From assembly GCF_020829685.1 (NCBI RefSeq), contig NZ_JAIVFR010000252.1, positions 1-8,145 of the forward strand: a stretch of 8,145 nt of DNA. The letters run 5' to 3'. Both the position numbers and the translations under genes were made by a program. Source of the DNA: Nostoc sp. CHAB 5715 (GTDB lineage Bacteria; Cyanobacteriota; Cyanobacteriia; Cyanobacteriales; Nostocaceae). Shown here one piece after another: positions 5,936-8,145 of the stretch. The notes beneath the pieces are model-generated. The model was given only the letters and a program-made list of their open reading frames with translations, was not told where the DNA came from and made no database searches. How positions within the stretch are numbered: the first letter of the stretch is position 1; each line of letters opens with the position of its first letter.

Positions 5936-6110
5936 TTGGGGAGTAGGGAGTGGGGAGTAGGGAGTGGGGGGCAGGGGGAGCAGGGAGCAGGGGGAGCAGG
6001 GGAAGAAGAACTATTGGTTATTGCCCCATGCCCCATACTTCGGCTTACTTCGACTACGCTCAGTACAAGTCGCTCAGTACAAGTGCCCCATGCCCAATTC
6101 CCAATCCCCC
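5936..6110. repeat. G-rich heptamer block with dispersed repeats and C-rich counterpart
   Basis: AGTAGGG and AGTGGGG alternate from 5942 to 5969, followed by GGAGCAG-type units to about 6003. At 6047-6070 lies the dispersed element CTACGCTCAGTACAAGT, whose last 14 bases are exactly duplicated in tandem (6057-6070 and 6071-6084). Around 6021-6036 and 6084-6110 are C-rich words (GCCCCATGCCC, TCCCAATCCCCC) complementary to the left G-rich part, so a large imperfect hairpin is possible. The short frames through this block are artefacts of the repeats. Confidence 0.75.
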
Positions 6111-6113
6111 TAT

Positions 6114-6141
6114 TTTACGTTTTTATGTCTTTTCTTATAAT
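6114..6141 (+). promoter_or_regulatory. Candidate psb30 promoter
   Basis: TATAAT at 6136-6141 is a perfect -10 box, with TTTACG at 6114-6119 as a partial -35 at 16 bases. It would give a 5' leader of about 100 bases before psb30. It lies just outside the repeat block, where AT content rises sharply. Confidence 0.4.
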
Positions 6142-6231
6142 TTTGTTAAGTAAATTAAATCTAACAGGCCATGGCCAGATATGATCGATTGCGGGTTTTG
6201 TAATTAAGTTATTGAATTTTTTAAGACAATT

Positions 6232-6240
6232 GGGAGGAGA
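6232..6240 (+). promoter_or_regulatory. Ribosome binding site of psb30
   Basis: GGGAGGAGA ends nine bases before ATG 6250 and pairs well with the 16S 3' end. It supports translation of this very short gene. Confidence 0.7.
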
Positions 6241-6249
6241 AAAGGAAAA

Positions 6250-6393
6250 ATGTTTGACGCTGTATCTGACTTGTTTAACGCTTTTACCAGTATCAATTGG
6301 GAAGTTATTTTCCAATTGCTGTCCGTGGCGCTAATCGTCATTGCTGGGCCAGTGGTAATCTTTTTGCTGGCATTTCGCAACGGCAATTTATAA
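6250..6393 (+). CDS. psb30: Photosystem II reaction-centre protein Psb30 (Ycf12)
   Basis: 47 residues with one transmembrane helix. A polar N-terminus ([14 protein letters not shown]) leads to [19 protein letters not shown], then [14 protein letters not shown]. The WEVI.QL...ALI...GP.VI..LA.R.GNL pattern is the Psb30/Ycf12 signature conserved from cyanobacteria to algal plastids. The protein sits at the edge of the photosystem II core near PsbJ and cytochrome b559 in the thylakoid membrane and stabilises the complex. The start is set by the strong ribosome site. The N-terminal stretch before INWEV is longer than in the shortest plastid versions, which begin close to the helix. It is a single gene converging on recJ, with 85 bases of inverted heptamer repeats between the stops. 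Confidence 0.92.
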   Translation: MFDAVSDLFNAFTSINWEVIFQLLSVALIVIAGPVVIFLLAFRNGNL

Positions 6394-6495
6394 GAGTTCT
6401 GAGTGCTGACTAAGGAGTTAACAGTTAAGAGTTAGGAATGAGAAGTTAATTAAGAATTCATAACTCATAACTTGTAACTCATAACTCAGCACTCA
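6394..6495. repeat. Opposed heptamer arrays forming an inverted repeat between psb30 and recJ
   Basis: Directly after the psb30 stop come eight 7-base units (GAGTTCT, GAGTGCT, GACTAAG, GAGTTAA, CAGTTAA, GAGTTAG, GAATGAG, AAGTTAA; 6394-6449). Then five units of the complementary word follow (ATAACTC, ATAACTT, GTAACTC, ATAACTC, AGCACTC; 6460-6494). The outer ends pair perfectly over ten bases (6400-6409 with 6486-6495), and inner GAGTTA/TAACTC units add imperfect pairing. It could act as a two-way transcription barrier. The last recJ codons lie in the right array. Confidence 0.75.
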
Positions 6496-8145
6496 ATACC
6501 GATAACGCCTGAAGGGCAGCTTGGATAATACTGTCATACTGTGGCTGAGAGATATCAATTTCTTTGGCGTTTTGACGATTAGTACCCAGTAAACCAATTA
6601 TATGTCCTGGTTGCATGGCTAAGACTTTGCCTTCAGAGTTTTTAATTCTTAATTCTGCTTCAATACCGTTTTTATAGAAACCACAAGTATACTGTCGCTG
6701 GTTGTATTCAAAAGTTGTGCTTGACGGGGTAGGTGACGAAGCAAAAAATTGTTGAAGCTGAATTGGTAGCCTGACTCCTATTAACTCTAGCTCGATGGTG
6801 GTGTTACCGTTAAAGTAATTTTCTCGTAGTTTGTAAGCGACATCCACTCGTGGCGGTAAGCGGAAATAGTCGCCCCAACGCCAAGCGATCGCTTTAATTT
6901 TATACTCCTGATTATCAATAGTTTGGGCAATTGTCAGTTTGATATGGCCCTTACCGACGATTTTTTGCTCGACCACTTGAACATTAGGTGTCCAAAAAAT
7001 TGGATCGGGGTTGTCCATACCGCAGGGGTGCAGAGCATTAAGCTGTTGATAAAGCTGCTGATTGATGTGATTGAGGTTGACTTCGGCATCAATTTTTAGC
7101 AGAGGCTTGAGATGCTGGGGTTCAAGACACTGGTTAGCAAACTCAATCAAACGCGATCGCAACATCTGTAAATTCTCTGCTGCTAGAGAGAATCCCCCGG
7201 CTGCTTTGTGTCCGCCAAATTTCCCTAGTAAATCGTGACAATATTCCAAAGCTTCAAACACATGAAACTCTGGAATTGAGCGTGCAGAACCGCGTATATG
7301 TCCCTCATTCTCATAAGTACCGATGAACACTGGAACGCCGTAGCGTTCTACCAAGCGGGAGGCGACAATCCCAATAACGCCATGATGCCAATTGGGTTGA
7401 ACAACAATTAATACACGGTCATCTTGTAAAGACGCTATATATCGCGTCTCTACATAAGCGATCGCTTCTTGTTCAATTTGCTCACACATCTGCTGGCGAG
7501 AGGTATTGATTTGTTCGCACTGCATTGCTCTTTGGAGCGCCACCCCCATATCATCTGTAGTTAACAATTCAATCACAGTTTGGGGATTACCAATCCGACC
7601 AATAGCATTAATTCGCGGCCCCAAGCGAAACCCGATATCTTCAGGCTTGAGCGATTTTGGATTTTGGACTTCGGCTACGCTCAGTCGAACGATTTTGGAT
7701 TTTGGATTAGAAATTTTCTCCTCTACTCCCCCTGCTCCTCCTGCTCCCTCATCTCCCCTAGCCTGCACGCCACCTACCTGAATTAACGCCTGCACTCCAG
7801 GTAAGTTGGATTTGGGTAAATGCTGTAAACCGCGTTTCACCCAACGGCGATTTACGCCAGTTAAGGGAGCTAAATCTGCGATCGTTCCCAGTGTAAACAG
7901 TGCTAGCATCGGCTTAATTAAACCCTTAGTCTCCCCTAGCTGTTGTGCTAGAGAAACTGCCAAAATGTAAGCAACACCAACGCCAGCAACACCCCGATAA
8001 GGTGAAGATTCAGCTATTAGTTTGGGGTTGAGGATGGCGTTAGCTGGCGGTAATTTTTGGGGAATATCATGGTGATCGGTGATAATCACTACAAGACCAA
8101 GTTCTCTAGCTCTAGCAACTGGTTCAAACGCAGAGATGCCATTAT
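6479..8145 (-). CDS. recJ: Single-stranded-DNA-specific exonuclease RecJ, 5' end outside the window
   Basis: About 555 codons are present and the frame stays open to the right edge. The first visible residues, NGISAFEPVARARELGLVV, precede IITDHHD, so GTG 8089 is an internal valine and not the start. The DHH motif (8066-8086) with NAILNPK is intact. KPEDIGFRLGPRINAIGR (7646 leftward) and the DHHA1 motif GGHKAAGGFS (about 7190-7215) are also present, followed by a C-terminal OB-like region. The N-terminal DYDADG motif should lie beyond 8145. RecJ degrades single-stranded DNA 5' to 3' in RecF-pathway recombination and mismatch repair, in the cytoplasm, using Mn2+ or Mg2+. Oddities: about 40 residues of repeat-derived, Gly/Glu-rich sequence (7649-7767) sit just before KPEDIG, and the C-terminal LSAEL is encoded by a heptamer array. 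The first 19 residues at the edge were translated by hand. Confidence 0.96.
   Translation of the reverse strand, partial: NGISAFEPVARARELGLVVIITDHHDIPQKLPPANAILNPKLIAESSPYRGVAGVGVAYILAVSLAQQLGETKGLIKPMLALFTLGTIADLAPLTGVNRRWVKRGLQHLPKSNLPGVQALIQVGGVQARGDEGAGGAGGVEEKISNPKSKIVRLSVAEVQNPKSLKPEDIGFRLGPRINAIGRIGNPQTVIELLTTDDMGVALQRAMQCEQINTSRQQMCEQIEQEAIAYVETRYIASLQDDRVLIVVQPNWHHGVIGIVASRLVERYGVPVFIGTYENEGHIRGSARSIPEFHVFEALEYCHDLLGKFGGHKAAGGFSLAAENLQMLRSRLIEFANQCLEPQHLKPLLKIDAEVNLNHINQQLYQQLNALHPCGMDNPDPIFWTPNVQVVEQKIVGKGHIKLTIAQTIDNQEYKIKAIAWRWGDYFRLPPRVDVAYKLRENYFNGNTTIELELIGVRLPIQLQQFFASSPTPSSTTFEYNQRQYTCGFYKNGIEAELRIKNSEGKVLAMQPGHIIGLLGTNRQNAKEIDISQPQYDSIIQAALQALSVLSAEL
7649..7767. repeat. Repeat-derived in-frame block inside recJ
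   Basis: From right to left the block holds a G-rich word (on the minus strand) identical over 19 bases to the intergenic copy at 4911. Next is a 17-base direct repeat, CGATTTTGGATTTTGGA, at 7690-7706 and 7652-7668. Between the two copies lies CTTCGGCTACGCTCAGTCGAA (7669-7689), the dispersed element also seen at 4415, 4547 and 6047. The block keeps the recJ frame open and is translated as ARGDEGAGGAGGVEE and the following residues up to VQNPKSL. Confidence 0.8.

Noticed and set aside
5915..6184. Plus-strand frames rich in Gly/Ser/Arg
   Set aside because: The sequence is a translation of the G-rich heptamer block; the low-complexity protein is a repeat artefact.
6115..6386. Minus-strand frames opposite psb30
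   Set aside because: Psb30 on the plus strand has the family signature and a strong ribosome site; the opposite frames have neither.
8087..8089. GTG as recJ start codon
   Set aside because: The frame continues upstream to the window edge with RecJ-like residues (NGISAFEPVARARELG), so this is an internal valine.

Overview
The window reads as chromosomal DNA of a filamentous, Nostoc/Anabaena-type cyanobacterium. The reasons are eight copies of the HIP1 octamer GCGATCGC (all at or after 3496), several tandem heptamer arrays of the kind called STRR in Nostocales, many dispersed palindromic repeats, and a gene for the small photosystem II subunit Psb30 (Ycf12).

Left third (1-3400): a secreted DUF4360-like protein on the minus strand (147-794), then about 760 bases of repeat-rich DNA with only doubtful short reading frames. 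Next is a minus-strand chimera (1570-2961) in which the front part of a GAF/PAS sensor protein runs directly into a complete Uma2-family (DUF820) nuclease-like domain. This third has no HIP1 site and looks the most rearranged.

Middle (3400-5930): a plus-strand cobalamin-binding/BtuF-like protein without a signal peptide (3407-4333). It is followed by a convergent minus-strand pair of half-size UPF0016 (GDT1/Mnx) cation transporters (5007-5444, then 4585-4887), which probably act together as a Mn2+ exporter. A YkgJ-type cysteine-cluster protein lies at 5579-5929, also minus.

Right third (5930-8145): a G-rich repeat block, then psb30 on the plus strand (6250-6393). It converges on recJ, the single-strand-specific exonuclease, on the minus strand. 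recJ is open at the right edge, so its N-terminus lies outside the window.

The main theme is how repeats interact with genes. Period-7 arrays run into the last codons or stop codons of the transporter, ykgJ and recJ genes. A block of about 120 bp made of the same repeat types found between genes sits in frame inside recJ. No RNA genes, CRISPR arrays or complete insertion sequences were seen.
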